A stretch of 64,000 nt of DNA from positions 2,170,001 through 2,234,000 of the forward strand of contig NZ_ARYH01000001.1 in assembly GCF_000685235.1 (NCBI RefSeq). The letters run 5' to 3'. Of the stretch, positions 16,527 to 25,835 are shown piece by piece; the stretch's first letter is position 1; the number at the start of each line of letters is the position of its first letter. The stretch comes from Hyphomonas adhaerens MHS-3. Lineage in GTDB: Bacteria > Pseudomonadota > Alphaproteobacteria > Caulobacterales > Hyphomonadaceae. The translations under genes and the position numbers were made by a program. The notes beneath the pieces were generated by a model. It saw only the letters and a program-made list of their open reading frames with translations. It did no database searches and had not been told where the DNA came from.

Positions 16527-18905
16527 ATGAAAAAGTTCAATAGAATATCCATAAGCAAGTCAGCGGCTTCGATTATCGTTCTTGGGTTTCTGGCGACCGA
16601 GTTTGTTGCTGTCGCTCAGGAAGTGGAAGGCGGTACCGAAGCGAGCACGGATGCCGTAGAGCAGACCGATCCGGCCACGGATGAGCAGGCAAAACAGCTC
16701 GGCGTCGTCTACGTCACGGCGCGTAAGCGCGAGGAACGCGAGATCGATGTTCCAGTCGCCATTTCTGCGCTCCCGTCAGTCGAAATTGATCAGCGCGGAC
16801 TTACAAATCTCTCCGAAATTTCGACCGCAATTCCCGAGCTGCGCATTGCCGAGAATACGATCGGATATGGCGGTAACCTGACCATGCGGGGCATCTCCAG
16901 CTCCACCAATACTGCATCGGTGGATCAGGCCGTCACGGTCAATATTGATGGGGTTCCGGTTTCTTATGCTGGCGTTGTCAAGCTCGGACAATTCGATCTC
17001 GGACAAGTCGAGGTGCTCAAAGGTCCGCAGGCCCTTTTCTTTGGTAAGAATGCAACGGGCGGTATCGTGTCGCTGACGTCGGCAGCGCCAACCGAGGAAC
17101 TCGACTACAGGATGCGGGGGGAATATGAGGCCGAAGCAGCTCAATATGCCGGCGAAGCCTACATTTCCGGTCCTTTGTCTGAAGGCGTGCGCGGACGTCT
17201 GGCCGTTCGGTATTCCGACAGCGAGGGATGGCTGAAAAATGTCGTTCCAGATCCTTCCGTCAAGCCTGGTGCTATTCCTCCAAAGAACGACAAGGGGCCC
17301 GGGATAGAGGAGTTTCTTGCCAAGGGTAGCCTGGTCATTGAGCCGAGCTCTGCATTTACGATCAAGCTCAATGGCGGCTACAGCGATACCGAAAGCACTG
17401 GCAACTATATGCTGTCGCAGCGCATCTATTGCCCCTACGGGCAGGCGCAAGGGCCTTTTGCTTATGCAGGTCAGGACTGTAAGCTCAATGACATTACGAC
17501 TCAGGGGGACATGCCCGGAAGTTGGGCGAGCCTCGACCCCCGCTTCCCTTCGGATGGGGTTGCGTACACGAAGACGAAGCAGCAGATTCTCGTCGCGGAT
17601 GTGAACTATCAAGTCACAGATGATATCTCGTTGAATTCCATTACCGGCTTCTATAACGTGAACTTGGATGCTTCGGACCACGTCTCCAACGGCGCGGTAC
17701 CGTTTGTCGGATTTGCGACCAGCATTGAAAAGACAACCTACTCACAGGAATTCAGGTTGTCGAACGCCGCATCCAACCGGTTCACCTGGATGCTGGGCCT
17801 GTTTCTTCAGGACGACGAGTATCTTGAGGACCAGTCGACAATCATTGGTGTGCTGCGACCCAAAGCGGATTTCCGCATCACGGGCGATACCCTGTCACCA
17901 TTTGTGCAGCTTGGGTTTGATCTGACGGAAAAGCTCAGTCTGACGGGCGGTGTTCGCTATACTGAAGAAACCAAGCAGCAACAGATTGGTACCGGCCAGT
18001 TCGAAGGCTTGTATCCGAAGGAAATCAGCTTCCAGAACTGGTCGCCTGAAGTCACGCTGTCCTACGCTTTGACACCCGATGCCAACATATATGCGGCGTA
18101 CAAGGAAGCCTACAAGTCAGGTGGTTTCCAGACAGAGCACGTCGCCATTCCCGGCGCGCTCAACGCTGGAACGGCGCTGGACAACTCGTTCAAGGAAGAG
18201 AACGCCGAAGGTTTCGAGGTTGGTGCCAAGGCATATCTCTTTGACCAGACTCTGCGGGTTTCTGCAGCAGCCTACCACTTCGAGTACACCGATCTGCAGC
18301 TCAGCAGCTTTGATTCTGCCATTGTTGCGAACATCATCCGAAATGTGGGCGCTGCGACGACGGAAGGTGTGGAAATGGACTTCCAGTACCGCCCGGCTGC
18401 TCTTGAGGGATTCTCGCTCAACGGAGCTATCGCCTATAACGATGCGACATACGACAACTATAGTCCCGCCTGTTACAATGGGCAAACGGCTGCGCTCGGC
18501 TGTGACATTGCAACAGACACCTCCGACCTTGCAGGACACCACCTCCCGAGGGCGCCGGAATGGAGCGCGACGCTTTCCGGTGTCTACGAAGGCTCCCTGA
18601 GTGCCGCTCTGGACTATCGTCTGAATGCGGGCCTTCAGTATAGCGGAGAATATGAAGGCAACTCGGATGCTATTCCGAACTCCGAGGAAGACGGTTACGT
18701 TTCGCTCGATGCCGGCTTTGCGATTATGGACAAGGATAAGGTCTGGGAACTTGCCTTTATAGGTCGTAACCTCTCGGATGAGTACTGGGTCAGCAGCTCC
18801 TACCAGGTGCCCGTAACCGGAAGCGACACAACGCTTTCCGACATCGCGGCAACGATCAATCGCGGACGGCAGCTCATGGTGCGCCTGACCTATCATCCGC
18901 AATAG
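16527..18905 (+). CDS. TonB-dependent receptor, sphingomonad catabolic type
   Basis: A 792-residue outer-membrane receptor. It has a strong GGGAGGAAG ribosome site, a signal peptide ending around A-Q-E (residue 31-33), an acidic stretch, then a TonB-box-like V-Y-V-T-A-R-K-R motif and a plug beginning I-D-V-P-V-A-I-S. The plug contains the V-L-K-G-P-Q-A-L-F-F-G-K-N motif of the large receptor group that expands in sphingomonads and related genera. The barrel ends L-T-Y-H-P-Q. Lack of a Fur-type box and the catabolic neighbours argue for uptake of an organic substrate rather than iron. It ends in a rho-independent terminator. Confidence 0.9.
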   Translation: MKKFNRISISKSAASIIVLGFLATEFVAVAQEVEGGTEASTDAVEQTDPATDEQAKQLGVVYVTARKREEREIDVPVAISALPSVEIDQRGLTNLSEISTAIPELRIAENTIGYGGNLTMRGISSSTNTASVDQAVTVNIDGVPVSYAGVVKLGQFDLGQVEVLKGPQALFFGKNATGGIVSLTSAAPTEELDYRMRGEYEAEAAQYAGEAYISGPLSEGVRGRLAVRYSDSEGWLKNVVPDPSVKPGAIPPKNDKGPGIEEFLAKGSLVIEPSSAFTIKLNGGYSDTESTGNYMLSQRIYCPYGQAQGPFAYAGQDCKLNDITTQGDMPGSWASLDPRFPSDGVAYTKTKQQILVADVNYQVTDDISLNSITGFYNVNLDASDHVSNGAVPFVGFATSIEKTTYSQEFRLSNAASNRFTWMLGLFLQDDEYLEDQSTIIGVLRPKADFRITGDTLSPFVQLGFDLTEKLSLTGGVRYTEETKQQQIGTGQFEGLYPKEISFQNWSPEVTLSYALTPDANIYAAYKEAYKSGGFQTEHVAIPGALNAGTALDNSFKEENAEGFEVGAKAYLFDQTLRVSAAAYHFEYTDLQLSSFDSAIVANIIRNVGAATTEGVEMDFQYRPAALEGFSLNGAIAYNDATYDNYSPACYNGQTAALGCDIATDTSDLAGHHLPRAPEWSATLSGVYEGSLSAALDYRLNAGLQYSGEYEGNSDAIPNSEEDGYVSLDAGFAIMDKDKVWELAFIGRNLSDEYWVSSSYQVPVTGSDTTLSDIAATINRGRQLMVRLTYHPQ

Positions 18906-18929
18906 GAATAAATTATCCAGGAAACAATT

Positions 18930-18972
18930 GGGGCATCGGAGCGGTTAGTCGCTGTCGCCGGTGCTCCTTTTT
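18930..18972 (+). terminator. Rho-independent terminator
   Basis: GGGGCATCGG (18930-18939) pairs with CCGGTGCTCC (18958-18967) over ten positions with two G-T wobbles, followed by TTTTTC. It lies 25 bp after the receptor stop and 34 bp before the next gene, so that gene would need read-through or a promoter within the hairpin region. Confidence 0.7.
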
Positions 18973-19005
18973 CTTGCAAACAGGCAGAGACAGGAAGCGA
19001 CAATC

Positions 19006-20028
19006 ATGAAAGCAGCAGTACTGGAGAAACGTGGGGCTGATGGGCTTAAATTCATGACGGTTCCGGACCCGCAGCGAAAGCTAGGCGAAGCCGTGATGAG
19101 AGTTCATGCAAGCTCGCTCAATCGCGTCGATGCCTATATGCGAGACAATGGCCAGGGGATCACCCACGAGCTGCCAATCATTCTTGGCGTCGACGGGGCC
19201 GGCGAAATTGTTGAATGTGATAGCGACAGCGCATTTAAGCCCGGTCAGAGGGTGATGCTGTTCTCATATGATTTTTGTCAGAAATGCCGTTACTGCTTGG
19301 CTGGAGAGCAGCCGCTTTGCCTGCGCGCAAAAATTGCGGGTGAGCATCGAGACGGGTGCTTCGCTGAATATGTTTCAATGCCGGAGCACTGTTTCGTGCC
19401 TCTCCCAGATGAGATCAGTTATGACGCGGCCGGGGTCCTGCCAGCGGCTTATAACACCGCCTACCGGATGCTCTTCGGGAAGCGGGCGCTTTTGCCGGGA
19501 GAGAGTGTGCTGGTCGTAGGTGCCGGTGGTGGGGTGTCGGTGGCCTGTATACAGTTGGCTTCGCACATCGGAGCGCGCGTGCTCGTGACGACGTCAAGCG
19601 AAGCGAAACTTGAGAAAGCCCGGTCTATCGGGGCGGATGGTGGCGTAAACTACAGGACCGAGGCTGTGAGCCGGCGCATTCTGGAGCTCACCGGTGGAGA
19701 AGGTGTCGACATGGTGATCGACAGCGTGGGGGAAGCGAGCTGGGGCGAGTCGTTGAGGTCATTGCGCCGTGGCGGGCGCATTATCAGTTGCGGCGCGACG
19801 ACCGGTGGAAATCCGCCTGTCGAGTTGCAACGCATGTTCATTCGCCAGCTTGAGCTCTACGGATCGACGGGTGGCAATTTCGATGAAGCCCGTCGCCTGC
19901 TGTCGTTGATTGCGGAATGTGGGATTGAGCCGGTCATAGACAGTCAATTTGGCTTGAGCGACATATCGAAGGCTTATGACCGGCTGGAGGCGCCTGATCG
20001 TTTCGGTAAGGTTTCGCTGGTGATATAG
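19006..20028 (+). CDS. Zinc-type alcohol dehydrogenase / quinone oxidoreductase
   Basis: A 340-residue medium-chain dehydrogenase. The start at 19006 is chosen over an upstream ATG (18961, inside the terminator) because a CAGGAAG site precedes it and it gives the normal M-K-A-A-V start. A structural-zinc loop with four Cys (C-x2-C-x2-C-x7-C) is near residues 90-105, an E-Y-V segment follows, and the Rossmann motif G-A-G-G-G-V lies near residue 170. It oxidises an alcohol or reduces an enone with NAD(P)H; the substrate is unknown. It is convergent with the CoA ligase at 20056. Confidence 0.87.
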   Translation: MKAAVLEKRGADGLKFMTVPDPQRKLGEAVMRVHASSLNRVDAYMRDNGQGITHELPIILGVDGAGEIVECDSDSAFKPGQRVMLFSYDFCQKCRYCLAGEQPLCLRAKIAGEHRDGCFAEYVSMPEHCFVPLPDEISYDAAGVLPAAYNTAYRMLFGKRALLPGESVLVVGAGGGVSVACIQLASHIGARVLVTTSSEAKLEKARSIGADGGVNYRTEAVSRRILELTGGEGVDMVIDSVGEASWGESLRSLRRGGRIISCGATTGGNPPVELQRMFIRQLELYGSTGGNFDEARRLLSLIAECGIEPVIDSQFGLSDISKAYDRLEAPDRFGKVSLVI

Positions 20029-20055
20029 GCAGGGCCCGGAAGACCGCCTATGAAG

Positions 20056-21594
20056 CTAGGCGATCTTTTCTTCCTTCCAGTACGCGTCTCGCAGCACTCT
20101 CTTGTAAAGTTTTCCGGTCGGCAACCTTGGCAATTCTGCCATATAGTCGATCTGCCGGGGGAGCTTGAGCCGGCCGAGATGGGATAGAACATGCTCCTGA
20201 ATGTCCTGGGACAGACGCTCTCCGGCATCTGACATGTCGAGGGGCTGGATGACGGCGACAAGCCGCTCACCAAGATCGGGATCAGGCGCGCCGATGACTG
20301 CAACGTCCGCGACCTCGGGGTGGGTCACGATAACGTCCTCGATCTCCTGCGGATAAATATTCACCCCTCCGGAAATGATCATGAAGCTTTTGCGGTCTGT
20401 GAGATAGAGATAGCCGTCCTCATCAAGCCAGCCGATATCGCCGAGCGTGCTCCAACCTCGGCTATTGTATGAGCTTGCGGTTTTTTCGGCATCCTTGTGG
20501 TAGCTGAATCTGTTGCCTCCTTCGAAAAAGATCATGCCTTCCTTTCGTGCAGGCAACTCCTTGCCGTCGTCCGACAGAATGTGCGCTGTTCCGAATTTGG
20601 CCTGGCCGACTGAACCCTTGTGCTGCAGCCATTCCTCGGGAGTGATAATCGTCATCCCATTGAATTCAGTTCCAGCATAGTACTCGTGGATCATCGGCCC
20701 CCACCAGCTAATCATTTGTTCCTTTACAGGGACGGGGCAGGGGGCGGCGGCATGGAAGGCGAGTTCGTGCGACGACAGGTCATAGCGGGAACGGTCTCCT
20801 TCCGGAAGTTTCAGCATACGAATGAAGTGTGTCGGAACCCATTGCGAATGGGTGACCCTCTCCTGTTCAATCAGCTGCAGTGCGTATTCGGCGTCAAATT
20901 TGTCCATCACGATCACGGTGCCGCCGAGCTTCATGACGCTCAAACTCCAGCGAAGCGGGGCGGCATGATAGAGTGGTGCGGGAGACAGGTAGACCATTTG
21001 TGAGTTGAAGCCAAAGCGTGTCACGGCAAGCTCGGTCAGCGAGTCCATTGCATCGATCGGGATCTCCGGCAGCTCGAATTTCACACCTTTAGGTCGCCCG
21101 GTCGTACCGGAGGAGTACAGCATGGGGGCTCCCATGCTGCCATCCGGAATTGGAGAGGTCGATTGCTCAGCGCGTTCAGCGAGATAGTCACGGAAGTGCG
21201 CGTTTGTTCCGTCGACGATGAAGACGGTCAGGTCCGGGTTTTCTGCCACAATTTCCCGAGCCGCCGGGAGTGTCTTCATCGAAGCGAAGAGAACTCTCGC
21301 ATCCGAGTCTCCTACGATGTAGCCGGCCTCTTTGGCCGAGAGGTGAGTGGAGATGCCGGTGAAGTATATGCCAGAGCGCTCTGCGCCGAGGGCGATCTCG
21401 AAATAGCGCGGATGGTTTTCCAGCAGAATGGCAATCACGTCGCCGCGCTTGAGGCCGCACGCTCTCAACAGATGTGCGCATTGATTGGACCGACTCTCCA
21501 GCTCAGAGAACGTGACCGTTTCGCCGTCCGGGACCATCTTATAGGCTGGCTTGTTCGGTGTGGTGCGGGAATGATTGTGAACGTGAAGAAGCAT
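20056..21594 (-). CDS. Acyl-CoA synthetase (AMP-forming), FadD-like
   Basis: A 512-residue adenylate-forming ligase. The Y-S-S-G-T-T-G-R-P-K-G motif is at about residue 160, the Y-x-G-T-E motif near 305, a L-G-D-I-G-W-L motif with conserved Asp near 395, and the catalytic Lys in P-T-G-K-L-Y-K-R near residue 497. It resembles the FadD3/FadD13-type ligases that activate side chains or ring remnants in steroid and terpenoid breakdown. Substrate is therefore likely a bulky carboxylic acid, but this is family inference. It is transcribed away from acetoacetyl-CoA synthetase with a 200-bp gap that has no gene. Confidence 0.9.
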   Translation of the reverse strand: MLLHVHNHSRTTPNKPAYKMVPDGETVTFSELESRSNQCAHLLRACGLKRGDVIAILLENHPRYFEIALGAERSGIYFTGISTHLSAKEAGYIVGDSDARVLFASMKTLPAAREIVAENPDLTVFIVDGTNAHFRDYLAERAEQSTSPIPDGSMGAPMLYSSGTTGRPKGVKFELPEIPIDAMDSLTELAVTRFGFNSQMVYLSPAPLYHAAPLRWSLSVMKLGGTVIVMDKFDAEYALQLIEQERVTHSQWVPTHFIRMLKLPEGDRSRYDLSSHELAFHAAAPCPVPVKEQMISWWGPMIHEYYAGTEFNGMTIITPEEWLQHKGSVGQAKFGTAHILSDDGKELPARKEGMIFFEGGNRFSYHKDAEKTASSYNSRGWSTLGDIGWLDEDGYLYLTDRKSFMIISGGVNIYPQEIEDVIVTHPEVADVAVIGAPDPDLGERLVAVIQPLDMSDAGERLSQDIQEHVLSHLGRLKLPRQIDYMAELPRLPTGKLYKRVLRDAYWKEEKIA

Positions 21595-21794
21595 ATCTGG
21601 TCCCTGGATTTCAATATTGATCTGAAGCGAATTAAAACACCTATTTTATATTTTGCAAGGCGAAGAAGGGGTGTTCATGGAACTGAGGTTGCAGGCGGCG
21701 GACCGTTCCTGGCCGGACGAGCCGTTCGCGGGGAAAGATGTGGCCGGGAATAGCCGCTTGGGTCGAACGTGGCTGCCAAGGGCGGCGCTTCAGT

Positions 21795-23834
21795 TCAAAC
21801 GGCGACGGCCGAAAACGTCTCGAACCATTCCAACGCGGCCGCGTCTCTTAGCATCTGTGGGTCTGCAACCTGTTCGATCGGTGAGCCCTCGAGCAGACGC
21901 CGGACCGGGACCTCCAACCGTTTTCCGGTGAGCGTGTAGGGAATTGCCGGGGCTTGGACGATTTTGTCAGGCACGTGTCGTGGACTGTTTTCCAACTTCA
22001 ATCGCTTGCGAATTTCATCGCCAAGTTCGTTCGTGAGTGCTTTTCCTGCAGGCATCTGAACGAACAGGATGGTCTCGTCAGAGACGCATACGACAAGTCC
22101 ATCTTCAATCTCGCTGATCGAATCGAGTGTCCTGTATATCTCAGCCGTCCCTATACGGACGCCATGCCGATTCAACGTAGCATCGGAGCGTCCAAACACG
22201 TAAAGGCCGCCGCGGTCATTGATGAGGCAGAGATCACCCTGCTGCCAGACCCCCGGGTAGGTGCTAAAATAGCTTTCTCGATAGCGGGCGTCGTCCTGGT
22301 CCTTCCAGAAGCCAAGAGGCATGGAGGGAGATGGTGAGCGGATGACGAGTTCGCCGGTCTCGTTTCGAAGGCTCTGACCGCTAGGGGAAAGGCAATCGAC
22401 ATGAATACCGAGCGCCGCGCCCTGGATTTCCCCGGCATACACAGGTGCCAGGGAAATGCCCCCGGCGATCGTGCTGCAAAGATCAGTACCTCCGGTCTGT
22501 GATGTCACCCAAAGATCTTTCTTCACATTTTCATAGAGCCAGCTGAAAGTTTCCGGGGTGGAGGGCGCACCGCCAAGTACGATCATTTCCAGCTTTGCGA
22601 GGTCGAAATTGGCCGCTGGCGTCATTTGGACCGCAGCCATCTTCTGCACGAGGCCGGGGCTACAGCCGAGCACAGTTGCTCCTGTACTTTCCGTGATTTG
22701 CCATAGAGCGCTTGCATCCGGATAGACCGGGCTTCCATCATAGATCACGATGCTGCAGCCGGTCAGCAGGGTGCAGACAAGTGAGTTCCACACCATCCAA
22801 CTGGTTGTTGTATAGAAGAAGATTCTCGAGCCGTGTGTCAGTTCGGCGGTAAAGTGCTGAGCCTTCAGGTGCTCGAGCAGAATGCCGACATGACTTTGGA
22901 CGATTGCCTTTGGCAAACCGGTTGTCCCCGAGGAAAACAGGATCCAGAGCGGGTGATCATGACCAACCTGTTCGAATTCGAAGGGGCCGCTGGACAAGGC
23001 GCGGCCTGACTCCATCAGGGAGTCCCAGCTATGTGATTCAGTGCCGGGGAATGAAGAGCCGAGTTGGTGTCCCGATGACACGTAAACGACATGTTCAAGG
23101 CTCGGTATTGCGTTGACGACCGCGCCGATGCTCTCGCTCTTGTCCCTGTCGGCTCCATTGAAGCGGTAGGAAGGTGCGACGAATATCAATTTCGGATCGA
23201 GCTGTCCGAACCGGTCGATAACGGTCTTGGCGCCGAATTCGGGAGACGCAGAAGCGAATATTCCGCCGACTGCCGTAGTTGCGAGCAGGGCGACAATCGC
23301 TTCGACTGTATTGGGCAGGTAAGAGATGATGCGGTCCCCTGGTTGAATGCCAAGATTACGCAGTGCTGTTGCAAGGGTACGCACGGAGTCGCCAAGCTCG
23401 GACCACGACACCTCTCGCGTCGGCACGTCTTCGGAGACGGCAATGATCGCGGCTTCGTCAGGCATGTGCCGTTCATGTCTGAGGACATTCTGGCTAAAGT
23501 TCAGGCGGGCCCCTTCAAACCATACGGCCCCAGGCATCTGACGGTCCGAGATGACCTGATCGTAGCGCTTTTCAGCTTCCACACCGAAGTGGTCCCAAAT
23601 GGCTGACCAAAAACCCTCTAGATCGGAAACCGACCAGTTCCAGAGTTCGTCATAGCCCGAAAAATCGAGGCCTCGTTCGCCCTTGAGCCAGGTCAGGAAG
23701 CGTAGAAGGTTTGAATTCCGGATCCTGGATCGGGAGGGGGTCCACAGGCATTCGCCCCAGTCGGGGGGCATTGACGTGAGAGATGCCGGTCTCTGCCTGA
23801 TGGCAACAGATGTTCCAGTCTGCGACTTCGCCAT
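21795..23834 (-). CDS. aacS: Acetoacetyl-CoA synthetase (acetoacetate-CoA ligase)
   Basis: A 679-residue ligase of the acetoacetyl-CoA synthetase family, which is longer than ordinary acyl-CoA synthetases. The N-terminal region has the family motif N-L-L-R-F-L and a W-F-x-G-A-R-L-N-F-S stretch near residue 105. The AMP-binding motif S-S-G-T-T-G-L-P-K is at about residue 300, and T-G-K-R-L-E-V-P-V closes the C-terminal domain. It makes acetoacetyl-CoA from acetoacetate and ATP, returning a four-carbon fragment to central metabolism. Why it lies here is not clear; a keto-acid product of ring degradation could be the true substrate. Confidence 0.92.
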   Translation of the reverse strand: MAKSQTGTSVAIRQRPASLTSMPPDWGECLWTPSRSRIRNSNLLRFLTWLKGERGLDFSGYDELWNWSVSDLEGFWSAIWDHFGVEAEKRYDQVISDRQMPGAVWFEGARLNFSQNVLRHERHMPDEAAIIAVSEDVPTREVSWSELGDSVRTLATALRNLGIQPGDRIISYLPNTVEAIVALLATTAVGGIFASASPEFGAKTVIDRFGQLDPKLIFVAPSYRFNGADRDKSESIGAVVNAIPSLEHVVYVSSGHQLGSSFPGTESHSWDSLMESGRALSSGPFEFEQVGHDHPLWILFSSGTTGLPKAIVQSHVGILLEHLKAQHFTAELTHGSRIFFYTTTSWMVWNSLVCTLLTGCSIVIYDGSPVYPDASALWQITESTGATVLGCSPGLVQKMAAVQMTPAANFDLAKLEMIVLGGAPSTPETFSWLYENVKKDLWVTSQTGGTDLCSTIAGGISLAPVYAGEIQGAALGIHVDCLSPSGQSLRNETGELVIRSPSPSMPLGFWKDQDDARYRESYFSTYPGVWQQGDLCLINDRGGLYVFGRSDATLNRHGVRIGTAEIYRTLDSISEIEDGLVVCVSDETILFVQMPAGKALTNELGDEIRKRLKLENSPRHVPDKIVQAPAIPYTLTGKRLEVPVRRLLEGSPIEQVADPQMLRDAAALEWFETFSAVAV

Positions 23835-23960
23835 ATTGATCTCGCTCCCTTTTGTATGACTGTTGCCAGCTTCTTTTGGCAGCAGACTATTCGGGCAGCG
23901 TCAGGATCGTAAAGGTATTGCCATTGAGACGGTGGTCTTCCGGGGCGCGCGGGGGAGAGT

Positions 23961-23983
23961 TTATTCTCGATATGTGAGAATAA
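23961..23983. promoter_or_regulatory. Perfect 8-7-8 palindrome
   Basis: TTATTCTC, seven bases, GAGAATAA. It lies in the 180-bp gap between aacS (start 23834) and the end of the hydrolase gene (24017), both on the minus strand. It could be an operator for aacS or a weak terminator for the hydrolase operon. Confidence 0.4.
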
Positions 23984-24016
23984 TCTGGTGTGTGCGCCGC
24001 TTTGGGCATCAGAGCC

Positions 24017-24679
24017 TTATTCGCCGACGCCCATCATCTGTCGTATCCGTCTGGAGACCACGCCGTTGGCGGCGTCTGGCCATTCGTGGCCTCCGTCATG
24101 TGGTAGCCAGGTCACTTCCAAACTGTCCTGCCGGAGGCTTTCGGCGGTCGCCTGCGCTGCGCTAAATGGCAGTATCGGATCGTCTTTGCCGTGCGTCCAG
24201 ATGAGCGGAACGTCGCGATGGGCCGGTCCGATCGGATATTGATCGCGTATGTGTGGCATGACCCTGGCTGCCCCCAGCACACACAATTGCATCTTTTCGG
24301 GGTGTTCCAGGTAAAGGTGGGCTGCAAGGACGGCTCCCTGCCCAAATCCCATAAGGATCAGGGGGAGGTCAGTCCCGCAGGAATCAATGAATTCCCCGAT
24401 GGATGCCCGGCTGGTCCGTTCCTGCTCGAGATTTGGCTGCGGTGGGCCGGAGGCCACCGGTGTAATTTCAAACCAAGCATATCCGGTTCCGGACGTTTGT
24501 CCAAAAGGGATAGGCCCCCGAAGCGCAAAGGTGCGGACATCATTCGGAATTGCAGCCGCCAGATCATGAAAGGCGATTGCATCCGTGTGTCCCATCCCGT
24601 GGAGCAGGATGAGATTGGCCTTGGCTTTTTCAGATGACGGGCCGTGGGCGGTGTAGGCGAGCGTGTGATTTGTCTTCAT
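24017..24679 (-). CDS. Alpha/beta hydrolase, phospholipase/carboxylesterase type
   Basis: A 220-residue α/β hydrolase. An oxyanion-hole L-H-G-M-G motif lies near residue 27, the nucleophile elbow is G-F-G-Q-G-A at about residue 112 (Gln in the Ser position as read), and the closing Asp and His occur in T-H-G-K-D-D and D-G-G-H-E-W near the C-terminus. The elbow normally reads G-x-S-x-G, so this copy may not be a conventional Ser esterase. Its ATG overlaps the stop of the upstream oxidoreductase (ATGA), which means translational coupling. Function beyond the fold is unknown. Confidence 0.75.
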   Translation of the reverse strand: MKTNHTLAYTAHGPSSEKAKANLILLHGMGHTDAIAFHDLAAAIPNDVRTFALRGPIPFGQTSGTGYAWFEITPVASGPPQPNLEQERTSRASIGEFIDSCGTDLPLILMGFGQGAVLAAHLYLEHPEKMQLCVLGAARVMPHIRDQYPIGPAHRDVPLIWTHGKDDPILPFSAAQATAESLRQDSLEVTWLPHDGGHEWPDAANGVVSRRIRQMMGVGE

Positions 24680-25695
24680 TGTTCAAAATCGATCACGATC
24701 TTCCCGAAATGCTGTCCGCTGGCGAGGTGGCGAATGGCATCCGGAGCCTCTTTGAGCGGAAACACCCGATCAATGACGGGTTTCAGCCCCTCCTTCGAGA
24801 TGGCCTCGTTCAGAGAATCGAAATGTTGCCGACTTCCGACCGAAATTCCGAACAGCTTAAGGTTCTTGCCAAAGATCGCCGGCATCAGAAGCTCTTGGGA
24901 CCGCCCACCAAGGACGCCGATGATCGCGATTCTTGCGCCCACGGCAGCAGCGGCCAGTGATTGATTGATCGTGCCGCCGCCGCCGACTTCAACGATGATG
25001 TCGGCTCCTCGTCCGTTGGTGATTTCAAGGGTTCTTTTGCCCCATTCCGGCGTATCGCGATAATTGATCGTCTCGTCAGCCCCAAGCGACCGGGCGCGGG
25101 CAAGCTTTTCGTCCGATGAAGAGGTGACGATCACGCGTGCACCGAGCATTTTGGCAATAAGCAGTGCGAAAATGGACACGCCGCCAGTCCCCTGAACCAG
25201 CACCCAATCGCCTCTCTCAACCTGCCCTTCTTCGACGAGGGCACGCCAGGCTGTCAGGCCGGCGCAGGGAAGTGTGGCGGCTTCCTGATAACTCAGCGTG
25301 TCGCTGAATCGCGATGCTGCCTGCTGTTTTGCGACCACGAACTCCTGGAGGACCCCAGGAGCGGAAGCCGAGCCCAGGGAGATGGATCTGTCCGCATTGC
25401 GGACCGGTCCCGTTTGCCAGTTCGGAAAAAAGCTTGGGCATACGCGATCGCCCACAACAAACCTGTCGACGCTGGAGCCAACGTCCACGACTTCTCCTGC
25501 GGCGTCCGACAGGGGAATCTGGGGCAACGCGCCGAAAGGCGTCCTGTTCTCGATTGTGACGAGATCCCGATAGTTTACCGAGGCGGCATGCACCTTGATC
25601 AGAAGCTCGTCCGGAGCGAGCGCCTGAGGGGCTTCCTTGGTAACGAGCCGCATGTTGTCGATGCCCCATGCGTCCTGAACTTCCCATGCCTGCAT
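24676..25695 (-). CDS. NAD(P)-dependent zinc-binding-type alcohol dehydrogenase
   Basis: A 339-residue medium-chain dehydrogenase/quinone reductase. The start at 25695 (M-Q-A-W-E-V) is chosen over 25797 because AAAGGTGA stands just upstream and the extra 34 residues are unlike the family. The cofactor motif G-T-G-G-V-S is near residue 170 and an H-A-A-S-V-N-Y-R-D motif near residue 45. It lacks the four-Cys structural-zinc loop seen in the enzyme at 19006. It heads a two-gene operon with the hydrolase, and an AT-rich promoter motif lies 48 bp upstream. Confidence 0.87.
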   Translation of the reverse strand: MQAWEVQDAWGIDNMRLVTKEAPQALAPDELLIKVHAASVNYRDLVTIENRTPFGALPQIPLSDAAGEVVDVGSSVDRFVVGDRVCPSFFPNWQTGPVRNADRSISLGSASAPGVLQEFVVAKQQAASRFSDTLSYQEAATLPCAGLTAWRALVEEGQVERGDWVLVQGTGGVSIFALLIAKMLGARVIVTSSSDEKLARARSLGADETINYRDTPEWGKRTLEITNGRGADIIVEVGGGGTINQSLAAAAVGARIAIIGVLGGRSQELLMPAIFGKNLKLFGISVGSRQHFDSLNEAISKEGLKPVIDRVFPLKEAPDAIRHLASGQHFGKIVIDFEQ

Positions 25696-25742
25696 TGCTG
25701 TCACCTTTGTTATTCTGGCCGGTGGGCACCAGCCAATCAAAA

Positions 25743-25759
25743 CAAACGTATTATATTTG
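25743..25759 (-). promoter_or_regulatory. AT-rich promoter motif before oxidoreductase operon
   Basis: CAAACGTATTATATTTG, with outer CAAA/TTTG arms, 48 bp upstream of the start at 25695. It belongs to the repeated CAAAYGTWYTWWTT motif family discussed in the findings. Confidence 0.45.
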
Positions 25760-25835
25760 TTTGGCAGAACCGCAAGGGGGCGGCGCACAAAAATCAAGGG
25801 CCGAGCCAGATGGAAAGCACGCCAGTGACGGTGAT

